Origin: an uncultured Lachnospiraceae bacterium | GTDB taxonomy: Bacteria > Bacillota > Clostridia > Lachnospirales > Lachnospiraceae | Reading direction: 5' to 3' | Assembly: GCA_910586205.1 (NCBI GenBank) | Contig: CAJUGD010000021.1 | Location: forward strand, 1 to 64,000 | Length of the DNA stretch: 64,000 nucleotides | Shown: positions 8,440-15,955 of the stretch, one piece after another | Layout of the letters: every line of letters begins with the position of its first letter | How positions within the stretch are numbered: position 1 is the first letter of the stretch | Position numbers and translations under genes: made by a program | Notes under the pieces: generated by a model | Seen by the model: the letters and a program-made list of their open reading frames with translations, nothing else | What the model was told of the DNA's origin: nothing | Database searches by the model: none

Positions 8440-9410
8440 AGGAAATCCCCCTTATCAGAAACCAGCCTTTTTCCTTTGTCCTTCTCATACCTTCCTGCGC
8501 TTTTAAGGACTTCTGTCATCTTGTGTTCCACTTCCATGCAAAATGCATCTCTGGCTAGTTCTAAATATTTCCTCGGGTCATAGATGTCTGGTCTGCCGTT
8601 AAAAAACTCCCGGACCGCCGTGGTAAACACCAGAAAATTATCTACATCCATGTTTACCTTCCTCACACCCAGAGCCACTGCCTCTGCAATGCTCTCCTCG
8701 CTGCAGTTGCGCAGATACTCTATTTGTCCTCCCTGGCGGTTGCATGCGTCAATCAGCTTTGGAGGCAAAGAAGCAGCCCCGTGAAGCACAAAGGGATAAT
8801 CCGGTTTTCTCTCCACGATTTCCTCCAAACGCTTAAAATCCAGAGGCAGATAATCTTCCCCCCGCACCCCTCCATGAGAGGTTCCCACTGCCACTGCCAG
8901 GGCATCACAGCCTGTCCTGTCAATAAATTCTGCAGCCAGATCTGGATCCGTGTACACAGCCTTTTCTGAAAACACCATATCCTCAAATCCCGGAAGGCGC
9001 CCCAGCTCCGCCTCCACCCATATTCCCTTCTCATGTGCATACTCTGCCACTTGTCGTGTCCTTTGTACATTCTCCTCATAGGGAAGATGGGAACCGTCAA
9101 ACATCACTGCCTGACACCCTGCCTCTATGGCCTCTTTGCATGCATCTATCGTACTGCAGTGATCATGCTGAATGAAAAAGGGCACATCATACTGCTCGGC
9201 CAATGTATGCAAAGTGTCCACATATTCCCTGAAATGGCCTACATATTTCCTCGCCCCCATGGATACCTGAAGAATCGCCGGAGATCTTCTGGCCTGTGCT
9301 GCCTCCATAACTGCTATCATGGTCTCCCATGAAAAGGTATTAAACGCCCCAAGGCCATAATGGTTTTTTATGGCATGGCCATACAGCTCCCTCGGACTCT
9401 TAATTCCCAT
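8436..9410 (-). CDS. Class II aldolase (fructose/tagatose-bisphosphate aldolase family)
   Basis: A 324-residue zinc-dependent aldolase. It keeps the catalytic Asp and zinc His in IQHDHCST (most members read HLDHG), the zinc ligand Glu in VEAELGRL, the GTSHGG phosphate loop and the LHGAAS loop. NMDVDN matches the N(V/M)DTD segment, with Asn in place of the last Asp, which is unusual and may affect specificity. It overlaps the hydrolase gene upstream by 11 bases and the kinase downstream by four. It likely cleaves a bisphosphorylated or sulfonated/modified ketose phosphate; the substrate is unknown. Confidence 0.85.
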   Translation of the reverse strand: MGIKSPRELYGHAIKNHYGLGAFNTFSWETMIAVMEAAQARRSPAILQVSMGARKYVGHFREYVDTLHTLAEQYDVPFFIQHDHCSTIDACKEAIEAGCQAVMFDGSHLPYEENVQRTRQVAEYAHEKGIWVEAELGRLPGFEDMVFSEKAVYTDPDLAAEFIDRTGCDALAVAVGTSHGGVRGEDYLPLDFKRLEEIVERKPDYPFVLHGAASLPPKLIDACNRQGGQIEYLRNCSEESIAEAVALGVRKVNMDVDNFLVFTTAVREFFNGRPDIYDPRKYLELARDAFCMEVEHKMTEVLKSAGRYEKDKGKRLVSDKGDFL

Positions 9411-10233
9411 TTTTCCTCACCTCCATTTTTCTGAACCGGACAAATTCTTCGATTGTTTCCAATACCTCATAAAGATTCTCCGCCTCATTAAACCACCCAT
9501 GGCCTTTGTCCTCAAAAGAGCGGATCCACGCCCGTCCTCCGGCTGTCTCCATGCTTTGCTTCATGTCCACACATTGCTGTAAAGGCACGATCTCATCCCT
9601 GCTTCCATGCAGCATCAGAATATTCCTCCCGGACCTTCCATGATGCCGGGGCGAATATTCCTCCCACAGCTCCTTCTCCCACACTGCCCTGTCCAAAAAC
9701 TGACACACCCTTTCCCGCTCCTTAGGATTCCGTTCACAAAAATCCGTCAGATCATAAATCCCGTTAAGAAAGATTCCATTGACTGGCTGAAATACCAGCT
9801 TTGGATCCAGAGAAAAGTTTTCTATCATTCTTTTGTCTGCCAATATGGACATTGCCCCAATATTTGCTCCCGGCGAACCGCCTATTACAAACATCAGCGC
9901 CGGGTCCACACCCAGCTCTTTTTGATTTTTCCATATCCACTGGTAAACCCCCAGGCAGTCCACAATCGGCGCCGGGCAGGGGGCAGCCCCTGCCAAACGG
10001 TACCTTACTGTCACACACAAAGCATTTAAAGCCAAAGCCAGCCATGAAGCCATTCCCAAAAACTGATCCTTATCCCCTCCCACAAAGCCGCCGCCGTGAA
10101 TCAGCACAAATGCCGGCCTATGAGAACAAAGCTCCTGCCCATTGCCATTTATATTATACAAATCACATGGGATTGTTTCACTCAAAAAACCGGGAACCTG
10201 ATAATCTCGGATAAACGTTTTTTTTTCCTTCAC
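9400..10233 (-). CDS. Alpha/beta hydrolase, esterase/lipase type
   Basis: A 277-residue hydrolase of the hormone-sensitive-lipase/BD-FAE-like group. It has the oxyanion motif HGGGFVGGD, the nucleophile elbow GGSPGA (Ser), a late Asp in GSRDEIVP and the His in GHGWFNE, so the triad is complete. No signal peptide is seen, so it acts in the cytosol on an imported compound. It probably starts with GTG, coupled to the binding-protein gene whose stop lies three bases away. In this operon it probably removes an acyl or other ester group from the transported substrate before isomerisation and phosphorylation (inference). Confidence 0.8.
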   Translation of the reverse strand: MKEKKTFIRDYQVPGFLSETIPCDLYNINGNGQELCSHRPAFVLIHGGGFVGGDKDQFLGMASWLALALNALCVTVRYRLAGAAPCPAPIVDCLGVYQWIWKNQKELGVDPALMFVIGGSPGANIGAMSILADKRMIENFSLDPKLVFQPVNGIFLNGIYDLTDFCERNPKERERVCQFLDRAVWEKELWEEYSPRHHGRSGRNILMLHGSRDEIVPLQQCVDMKQSMETAGGRAWIRSFEDKGHGWFNEAENLYEVLETIEEFVRFRKMEVRKNGN

Positions 10234-10236
10234 CTG

Positions 10237-11376
10237 CTATTCCACTCCAATTTCCTGCATCGCCTGCTTTAAGTAATCCAGATTAACAAATTCCTCTGCC
10301 GGAATATCGTACTTTTCCTCCAAAAGCCCGGCATCTAAAAACATATCTTTTATGGTGCCGTACCACTGTTCCAAGGTTTTGTCTTCCACCAGCTTTTTCA
10401 ATTCCTGATTATTGATCCAGTTTGTCTTTTCCACTACCAGATATGCGGTATCATAATCCGTATTAATGTAATCAGCTACTTTCTGAACGGTTTCTTCCAT
10501 ATTGTTGTAGCGATCCTCTGTTCCCCGCAGCCATGCTTTCAAGAATCTCACCACCACATCCTCATTGTTCTCCAAAAACTTATTGGTAGTCACCCAGCTG
10601 TTTGTAAACACTGCCTCAGGCAGAAAGTCTTTGGATCCGCTGATTGTCACAACCTTATCCTCTCCCATCTCCTTGCGAATCTGATCTGTATACGGCGCCT
10701 CAATCGAGATGGAATCAATCTGTCCGGTCATAAATGCCGTAACCTTTCCGGAGGCATCCATGTTAATCATATTTACGTCGCTCCGCTCCATCCCATTCAG
10801 CTTCAGCGCCATGGAAAGCACCAGCTCGGAAGTTGTCCCCGCAGAGATCGCCACATTTTTCCCCTTTAAGTCCGCCATAGTCTTATAACCGCTGTCAGCA
10901 TTAACCAGAATTTCTCCGCTCAAATCCGTGCTGTCCAATGCCAGGATCGTACACTGTCCCTGAGGAGCAAACACATGAGCTCCCACTCCAAGATAACCAA
11001 TATCAATGTCGCCTGAAGCCATTGCTGCCAGTTCCGTAGCCCCTGAGGTAAACTGCACCAGCTCCAGCTCCAGATTCTCCTCCTCAAAATACCCGTTATC
11101 AATCGCATTCAGAATACCGCCCACCCCTGTAATATGAGGATGATACGCCACCTTTATCTTTACCCGCTCCGGCTTCACTGCCTCCTCTGCCTTATCCTTT
11201 TCATCTTTTGCCTCATCTTCTTTCTTCTCCTCTCCTGTTGTTTCCGTCTCTGACGAAGCCCCAGAAGCCGCTGTCTCTGCTGCCGCCTTACTCCCTGTCC
11301 CGGAAGATGAACCGCATCCTGCGCAAACTCCCGCTGCCATTACCATTGCCATTAATACTGCCATCTGTTTCTTCAT
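10237..11376 (-). CDS. ABC transporter substrate-binding lipoprotein, SsuA/NMT1-like
   Basis: A 379-residue lipoprotein: signal peptide with lipobox VCAGC, an Ala/Glu/Lys-rich linker of about 45 residues, then a SsuA/TauA/NMT1-type binding domain (ATELAAMASGDIDIGYLGVG and LKGKNVAISAGTTSELVLS). The family binds sulfonates, taurine, pyrimidines, nitrate or aromatic acids. The longest frame begins at 11406, but AGGAGG sits seven bases before the ATG at 11376. It follows the ATPase and permease genes of a LacI-controlled operon. The ligand cannot be read directly; the neighbouring sugar-phosphate enzymes suggest an anionic sugar derivative (inference). Confidence 0.85.
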   Translation of the reverse strand: MKKQMAVLMAMVMAAGVCAGCGSSSGTGSKAAAETAASGASSETETTGEEKKEDEAKDEKDKAEEAVKPERVKIKVAYHPHITGVGGILNAIDNGYFEEENLELELVQFTSGATELAAMASGDIDIGYLGVGAHVFAPQGQCTILALDSTDLSGEILVNADSGYKTMADLKGKNVAISAGTTSELVLSMALKLNGMERSDVNMINMDASGKVTAFMTGQIDSISIEAPYTDQIRKEMGEDKVVTISGSKDFLPEAVFTNSWVTTNKFLENNEDVVVRFLKAWLRGTEDRYNNMEETVQKVADYINTDYDTAYLVVEKTNWINNQELKKLVEDKTLEQWYGTIKDMFLDAGLLEEKYDIPAEEFVNLDYLKQAMQEIGVE

Positions 11377-11450
11377 CACTTTTCCTCCTGCTTTATTTTT
11401 AAACATTTTTGAACAACCCTCTTAAAAATATCCCGCTTTCTGCCAAATCT

Positions 11451-12245
11451 TTATTTGGCATTTTCCAAATATTCCTTATAAACCTTATTCCAAATCTGGT
11501 TCTTCAGCTCATTAAACTCTGGTGTCAGCTTTGTCTCCTGATCTCTCGGATAAGGCAGATGTACATCCACAATCTCCCGTATCCGCCCCGGCCCCGCGCT
11601 CATAATAATCACCTTGGTGGAAAGCAAAACCGCTTCCTCCACATCATGGGTAATAAAAAAGCAAGTTTTCTTCTCCTGCTGCCAGGTATTCAAAAGATTC
11701 TCCTGAAGCTGCGCCCTGGTCTGCGCGTCCAAAGCCCCAAACGGCTCATCCATCAAAAGCACCTCCGGTCCGGTGGTGTAAGCTCTGGCAATGGCCACTC
11801 TCTGTTTCATTCCCCCGGACAGCTCCTTGGGATAAGACTTGGCAAATTTTTCCAGTCCCACAATCTTTATATATTTTTGGGCAATCTCCCTCCGTTTCTC
11901 CTTTTCCACCCCTTTCATCCGCAGCCCAAACTCCACATTCTTTTCCACCGTCAGCCAGGGATAAAGGGCATACTGCTGAAATACCACGCCTTTTCCCTTT
12001 CCCGGCCCGGTGACTGACTCTCCTCTCACCTTCACCGTTCCGGTGGAAGGCGGATTCAGCCCGGCAATAATATTCATTAAGGTAGTCTTTCCACAGCCGG
12101 AAGGCCCTACCACGCAGATAAACTCATTTTTTTCCACATCCAGGTTTACTTCCTCCAATGCCAGAAAACTTCCCTCCCGGGTCTCATAGCTTTTGGTCAC
12201 TCCCTGAATCTCAATCTCTGGTGCATTCTTTTTTCCTGTCTCCAT
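11451..12245 (-). CDS. ABC transporter ATP-binding protein, SsuB/TauB-like
   Basis: A 264-residue ATPase. Walker A is GPSGCGKTT, signature LSGGMKQR, Walker B VLLMDEPFGALD, H-loop FITHDVEEA. This is the nitrate/sulfonate/taurine-type importer ATPase. Its ATG immediately follows the permease stop codon. It powers the transporter formed with the adjacent permease and binding protein. Confidence 0.9.
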   Translation of the reverse strand: METGKKNAPEIEIQGVTKSYETREGSFLALEEVNLDVEKNEFICVVGPSGCGKTTLMNIIAGLNPPSTGTVKVRGESVTGPGKGKGVVFQQYALYPWLTVEKNVEFGLRMKGVEKEKRREIAQKYIKIVGLEKFAKSYPKELSGGMKQRVAIARAYTTGPEVLLMDEPFGALDAQTRAQLQENLLNTWQQEKKTCFFITHDVEEAVLLSTKVIIMSAGPGRIREIVDVHLPYPRDQETKLTPEFNELKNQIWNKVYKEYLENAK

Positions 12246-13022
12246 CTATTTCACCTCCTGCCAGGAAGTCAGCCTTTTCTCCATAAAGGTCACAAGCTTA
12301 TCAAACAGAAAACCAATGATCCCTATCACAAGTATCCCCATCAGCACTACATCCATCTTAAAATACATGCCTGCCTGCTGGATCATGGTACCAAGTCCTG
12401 TGGCTGCCCCGGTAAGCTCTGCAGCCACCAGCGTAGTCAGGGCCGATGCTAAACCAAGACGCACACCAGTAAGAATAAACGGAATGGCCGCCGGCACCAC
12501 CACATGAAAAAATATCTGGGCATCATTGGCATCAAATACTCTGGCCGCCTTTATTAAGGTTGCATCTACATTTTTCACCCCTTGATAAATGGTTATGACC
12601 ATGGTCAGAAATACGGCAAAGAAAATAATGGCTACCTTCGCGCTGGTTCCGATTCCAAAGGTTGCAATCACAATAGGAATCAGAGCAATCGGCGGAATTG
12701 TCCGCAAAAACTGGATCCATGGCTCCACAATCACACGAAACCCTTCATACCATCCCAAAAGAAATGCCACCGGAATAGATAAGAAAAACCCTAAAAGAAA
12801 GCCTCCGATCACACGAAACAAGCTGTCCCGAATGTGGATCCAGAGTGTTCCCGATGAAAGGTTTGTCACCAAAGCGTCCCACACCTGGGCTGGTGACACA
12901 ATCACACTGCCGATATCCGGCATGGACGAGACCGCACACCAGGCAATAACTGCCGTTGCAATAGAAACAGCCAGGCAAAGCATATGGTATAGCCCCTTAT
13001 GGTGTAGTTTCAATTTGTTCAT
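12246..13022 (-). CDS. ABC transporter permease, SsuC-like
   Basis: A 258-residue permease with about six hydrophobic segments and the coupling loop AARVFDANDAQIFFHVVVP. The open frame extends back to 13232 through the regulator gene and the operator, but GGAGGG lies five bases before the ATG at 13022, so the extension is not translated. It is the first structural gene after the LacI gene, with a 38-bp operator palindrome 41 bases upstream. SsuC/TauC family members import sulfonates or similar anions. Confidence 0.88.
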   Translation of the reverse strand: MNKLKLHHKGLYHMLCLAVSIATAVIAWCAVSSMPDIGSVIVSPAQVWDALVTNLSSGTLWIHIRDSLFRVIGGFLLGFFLSIPVAFLLGWYEGFRVIVEPWIQFLRTIPPIALIPIVIATFGIGTSAKVAIIFFAVFLTMVITIYQGVKNVDATLIKAARVFDANDAQIFFHVVVPAAIPFILTGVRLGLASALTTLVAAELTGAATGLGTMIQQAGMYFKMDVVLMGILVIGIIGFLFDKLVTFMEKRLTSWQEVK

Positions 13023-13062
13023 AATTTCCCTCCTTTTTCTTGGTTTTTTGCTATTTTTAAAC

Positions 13063-13100
13063 AGAAATCGTTTTCTATATTCATATAGAAAACGATTTCT
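13063..13100. promoter_or_regulatory. Twin LacI-type operator (perfect palindrome)
   Basis: AGAAATCGTTTTCTATAT and its exact reverse complement lie two bases apart, making a 38-bp palindrome. Each half contains a LacI-like core with central CG (AGAAAWCGWTTTCT). The same core recurs upstream of the adjacent LacI gene at 14148. It sits just ahead of the permease gene, so it should control the transporter-catabolic operon. Confidence 0.8.
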
Positions 13101-13120
13101 ATATGAATAGAAAAGGATTT

Positions 13121-14125
13121 TTAAATCCTTTTTACTGACCCCCTTTCCACAAGCCTTGATTGAATAACAACCTGAGTATGGGTTAATCCTTTCCCAGACA
13201 ATACACCGGACAAAATCTCTCCTGCCCTGCATCCCATTTCATAGCTGTCCTGTTCTGCCGAAGTAATCTGGGGGGTAATGTACTTATTGCAGATAGGATT
13301 TCCAAAAACCACAACGGAAATATCCTCACAAACCCTCATCCCTGATTCCCGCAATGCCAAAAGTGTTCCTTCCAGCATCACATTGTTGGCACAGTAGATA
13401 GCTGTGGGACGCCTTTCCCTGTCCATCAATCCCATCACATACCGATATGCCTGGCTCTCACTGAAATTTGACGGACTCTCATATTCCTTTGGCACGGATA
13501 CCCCTGCATCTGCAAGAGCCTGACGGTATCCCTCAAGGCGGCTCTTTCCATTGGGATTGGACAAGGTTACATTTACAATAGCGATTTCTCTGTGTCCGCT
13601 GTCAATCAACAGGCGGGTCAGCTCGTAGGAACTTTCAAAATCATTCCACAAAATCTGGCTGGTAGTAAGCCCCGGTATGGCACGGTCCACTAAAATCACC
13701 GGTATGCCAAGTCTCAAACACCTTAACAGCTTATCTCCCTTAGAATCCACGGCCGCAATCACCAGCGCGTCGATCCTCCGCTCTACCAGTGTGTCAATCA
13801 ATTCCCGCTCCTTCTCCACATCCCCTCCGGAGCTGGCAATCACCAGATGATATCCCATGCGGGATACCTCCGCCTCAAGGCCTTTGGCAATCTCCATAAA
13901 AAAATGGTTGGAAAGATCAGCTACTACTAAAGCAACCAGATTGGTCCTGTTGATCCGCAGGCTTCTCGCCACCCCATTCGGATGATACTCCAGCTCCCGC
14001 ATCACTTCCTCGACCTTCTCCCGAACTGCCTGACGGACCGGATAATTCCCGTTAATAACTCTGGATACGGTAGAAATCGAAACACCTGCCTGGCTTGCAA
14101 TATCCTTGATGGTTATGTCTCTCAT
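13121..14125 (-). CDS. LacI-family transcriptional regulator
   Basis: A 334-residue repressor: N-terminal helix-turn-helix (ITIKDIASQAGVSISTVSRV) with hinge helix (GVARSLR), then a periplasmic-binding-protein-like effector domain. A GTG at 14128 and an ATG at 14125 are adjacent; GGAGG five bases before the ATG favours 14125. It is followed by the SsuABC-like operon it very likely controls, since its own promoter and the operon leader share the operator core AGAAAWCGWTTTCT. The effector is presumably the imported compound or a derivative. Confidence 0.9.
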   Translation of the reverse strand: MRDITIKDIASQAGVSISTVSRVINGNYPVRQAVREKVEEVMRELEYHPNGVARSLRINRTNLVALVVADLSNHFFMEIAKGLEAEVSRMGYHLVIASSGGDVEKERELIDTLVERRIDALVIAAVDSKGDKLLRCLRLGIPVILVDRAIPGLTTSQILWNDFESSYELTRLLIDSGHREIAIVNVTLSNPNGKSRLEGYRQALADAGVSVPKEYESPSNFSESQAYRYVMGLMDRERRPTAIYCANNVMLEGTLLALRESGMRVCEDISVVVFGNPICNKYITPQITSAEQDSYEMGCRAGEILSGVLSGKGLTHTQVVIQSRLVERGSVKRI

Positions 14126-14147
14126 CACTGCCTCCGGTGACTTTTAC

Positions 14148-14167
14148 TATAGAAATCGTTTTCTATG
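14148..14167. promoter_or_regulatory. LacI operator, autoregulatory
   Basis: TATAGAAATCGTTTTCTATG, 22 bases upstream of the LacI start, matches each half of the twin operator at 13063-13100. The position implies autorepression. Confidence 0.75.
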
Positions 14168-14400
14168 TCTATAAAATACATGATTTGGCGATTTTTGTCA
14201 AGGGATTTTATGAAAAATCTACACGAAAAGAGATGAGTTTGTATCTACCGCTTATTATACCTTAAAGATTCCATTTTTAATAGACTGTTTTTGTCAAAAA
14301 TACATGAGGTTCCTATTGCCCTTGAAAGTGACACCAAAACCAAATCAACTCCAATGTCCTACATTTAGTAAAACAATAAATAAAGCAAAAAGCTTCTCTA

Positions 14401-14793
14401 TTACGTTGAACTCACATAGTTTTCCACTTGCTGAACAAAGTATTTTGCTTCTTTAAGCTGTTCTTCTGCCTCGACTCTCCCTGCCACATAGAAATCATCA
14501 TAATCAGACTTTTCTCTACAAAACGAACTCTCTTTTATAATAATCGCCAAGCCCCTATCCAGTCTTTCTGTTTTTAAATATTCTTTTGTAAAATATGCTA
14601 TCACCCCTGAGTGCTTGGATGAGTCAAAGCCTTGTAGGATATTAGCCGAACGCATTGCATGAAAAACCGCATAGTAGGACCTATTCAAAGATGTTTTATA
14701 CTGCCCTATCTTTATATTGCTTTCCGATGCCGACAGCATTTCTTTGGCTCTTGCTAAACGATAACCTGCCAATTCTTTTAGGCTGCTTTCCAT
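14401..14793 (-). CDS. HEPN-domain protein of a HEPN/MNT toxin-antitoxin pair
   Basis: A 130-residue all-helical HEPN protein. RSYYAVFHAM gives the R-X6-H type RNase motif near residue 50. GGAGGG precedes the ATG at 14793; the longer frame from 14847 runs inside the partner gene. It overlaps the upstream nucleotidyltransferase gene by 16 bases. HEPN proteins of such pairs are RNase toxins neutralised by the MNT partner through AMPylation (known for HepT/MntA). Whether this RX6H version is catalytically active is unknown. Base composition here is lower in GC than the flanking metabolic genes. Confidence 0.8.
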   Translation of the reverse strand: MESSLKELAGYRLARAKEMLSASESNIKIGQYKTSLNRSYYAVFHAMRSANILQGFDSSKHSGVIAYFTKEYLKTERLDRGLAIIIKESSFCREKSDYDDFYVAGRVEAEEQLKEAKYFVQQVENYVSST

Positions 14794-15107
14794 AAAACAA
14801 TTCCCTCCTTTTTGACATTCTGATAATAAGGAAGTACATTCTCCCATTTCTTCATATTGCCTTCCAGAATATCCACGATTGAAAAAACTCTTTCATATCG
14901 AATATCCAAATCGGCAGCCCAGCAGAGAAAACGCCTCTTTGTCGCATCATCCATCTGATTTTTCACAACAATCGCAATATCAACATCGCTCTGCTGTGTT
15001 GCATCACCTCTTGCCACTGAGCCATATAAAATAATCATGGAAATGTTATTCCTAAAAATATCCGTCAAACCCTGTACCAATTCTTCTCTCATCTCATCTG
15101 ACAGCAT
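14778..15107 (-). CDS. Minimal nucleotidyltransferase (MNT), partner of the HEPN protein
   Basis: A 109-residue nucleotidyltransferase-fold protein with the motif YGSVARGDATQQSDVDIAIV, which supplies Gly-Ser and the two metal-binding Asps. An upstream ATG at 15128 is possible, but GGAGGTGAAAGAG directly precedes the ATG at 15107. It is the first gene of the pair, as in other MntA/HepT loci, and would act as an AMP-transferring antitoxin (family knowledge). Confidence 0.8.
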   Translation of the reverse strand: MLSDEMREELVQGLTDIFRNNISMIILYGSVARGDATQQSDVDIAIVVKNQMDDATKRRFLCWAADLDIRYERVFSIVDILEGNMKKWENVLPYYQNVKKEGIVLWKAA

Positions 15108-15190
15108 CTCTTTCACCTCCACATTCAATTCCTATATTTATTATACCCCTGCTGGTACTATTTCACAATCAGATATTTTAAAAGAAGCAT

Positions 15191-15356
15191 CTAGTGCTCC
15201 ATCCGACCAAAAATTGCACTTTCAGCACCATCTATTTTGCCATCTGCTGCGTTGTCGTTAGTCAACGATGCCACCGCATCGTCTCCCTCCTCCGCCTTGC
15301 AGACTGACAAAATATCCGGCACTGGCAGTGCAATTTCTGGCCGGATGGAACACTAG
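15191..15356. repeat. 166-bp palindromic repeat (MITE-like or structured RNA element)
   Basis: The element begins CTAGTGCTCCATCCG and ends CGGATGGAACACTAG, which are inverted copies, and the inner parts (AAATTGCACT/AGTGCAATTT, ATTTTGCCA/TGACAAAAT, CTGC/GCAG) continue to pair, so almost its whole length folds into one long imperfect hairpin with a small GATGC-CACC-GCATC hairpin near the tip. No coding potential. It lies upstream of the HEPN/MNT pair in an accessory patch. It could be a non-autonomous transposable element. Confidence 0.7.
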
Positions 15357-15429
15357 AAGTTCTCCTACAGTTCTTCTAAATACCTCCGCGATAAATTATT
15401 TACTTTATACTCTACAATATTCATTCTAT

Positions 15430-15606
15430 TTTGTTACAACCATATGGAATGACGTTACGGTATCGAAAGCGGTCCGGACTGTTCCTGGTACTTTGGCACA
15501 TCAGCCGATTTTTCCTTCTATTGATGATACCATGTTCGAAAAATACGGGAAGCATTTTGAGATGGGAAATTTCAAAAGTTGTAAACTGGTGTATCTTATA
15601 CTGTAA
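15430..15606 (+). pseudogene. Transposase fragment (DDE type)
   Basis: The plus-strand translation in the frame ending at 15606 contains HQPIFPSIDDTMFEKYGKHF. This looks like the first-Asp region of DDE transposases of an IS4-like family (recognised by eye). Only about 50 residues remain: no start is evident, and the frame leaves the family pattern after GKHFEM and stops. It sits beside the palindromic repeat, consistent with a decayed insertion. The family assignment is tentative. Confidence 0.45.
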
Positions 15607-15845
15607 CCACAATTATTGTCACAAGTTATTCCTTTTCTTTCCTTTTTCTGATATCATAATATCAGGGTCAAAAGGTCATGTATAAAATGCGGAGCAATCC
15701 GTAGTATCATCAAAGCTAAAATACCTTTTCCCCTTACATCATATCATAAAGATACACTCTATGGATAAGTTTTCCTTGTTCACAGGGTGTAACCTGGCAG
15801 GAAAGGATCATCCTTTTTCTGTCTCCACTTTGTGAAATGATTATT
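15607..15845. other. AT-rich non-coding stretch
   Basis: No open frame with a ribosome binding site and no clear hairpin terminator is seen. It contains runs of T and a short GATATCATAATATC inverted repeat (about 15648-15661). It probably includes the promoter region of the alcohol dehydrogenase gene. Confidence 0.4.
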
Positions 15846-15876
15846 TCAGGTGTACACAAGTTTTATCAGGTGTACA
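15846..15876 (+). promoter_or_regulatory. Direct repeats upstream of the alcohol dehydrogenase gene
   Basis: TCAGGTGTACA occurs twice, at 15846-15856 and 15866-15876, exactly 20 bases apart (two helical turns), about 80 bases before the ADH start. The spacing suggests a site for a dimeric activator or repressor. Confidence 0.5.
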
Positions 15877-15955
15877 TGGATCGAAAAATCATCCACAAAA
15901 GCAGGTACAAAGAAACTGCGAGAGTACGTCCATACAGAAACGGAGGCAATTCATT

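Noticed and set aside
13111..13140. AAGGATTTTTAAATCCTT inverted repeat as a LacI terminator
   Set aside because: It overlaps the LacI stop codon, has a loop of almost no length and no T-tract on the correct side; the repeat is weak compared with the operator next to it.
12246..13232. Permease gene extended to 13232 with an extra 70-residue N-terminus
   Set aside because: The extension reads through the LacI gene's 3-prime end and the operator palindrome (giving repetitive FYSYRNRFLYEYRKRF), and a strong GGAGGG site precedes the ATG at 13022.
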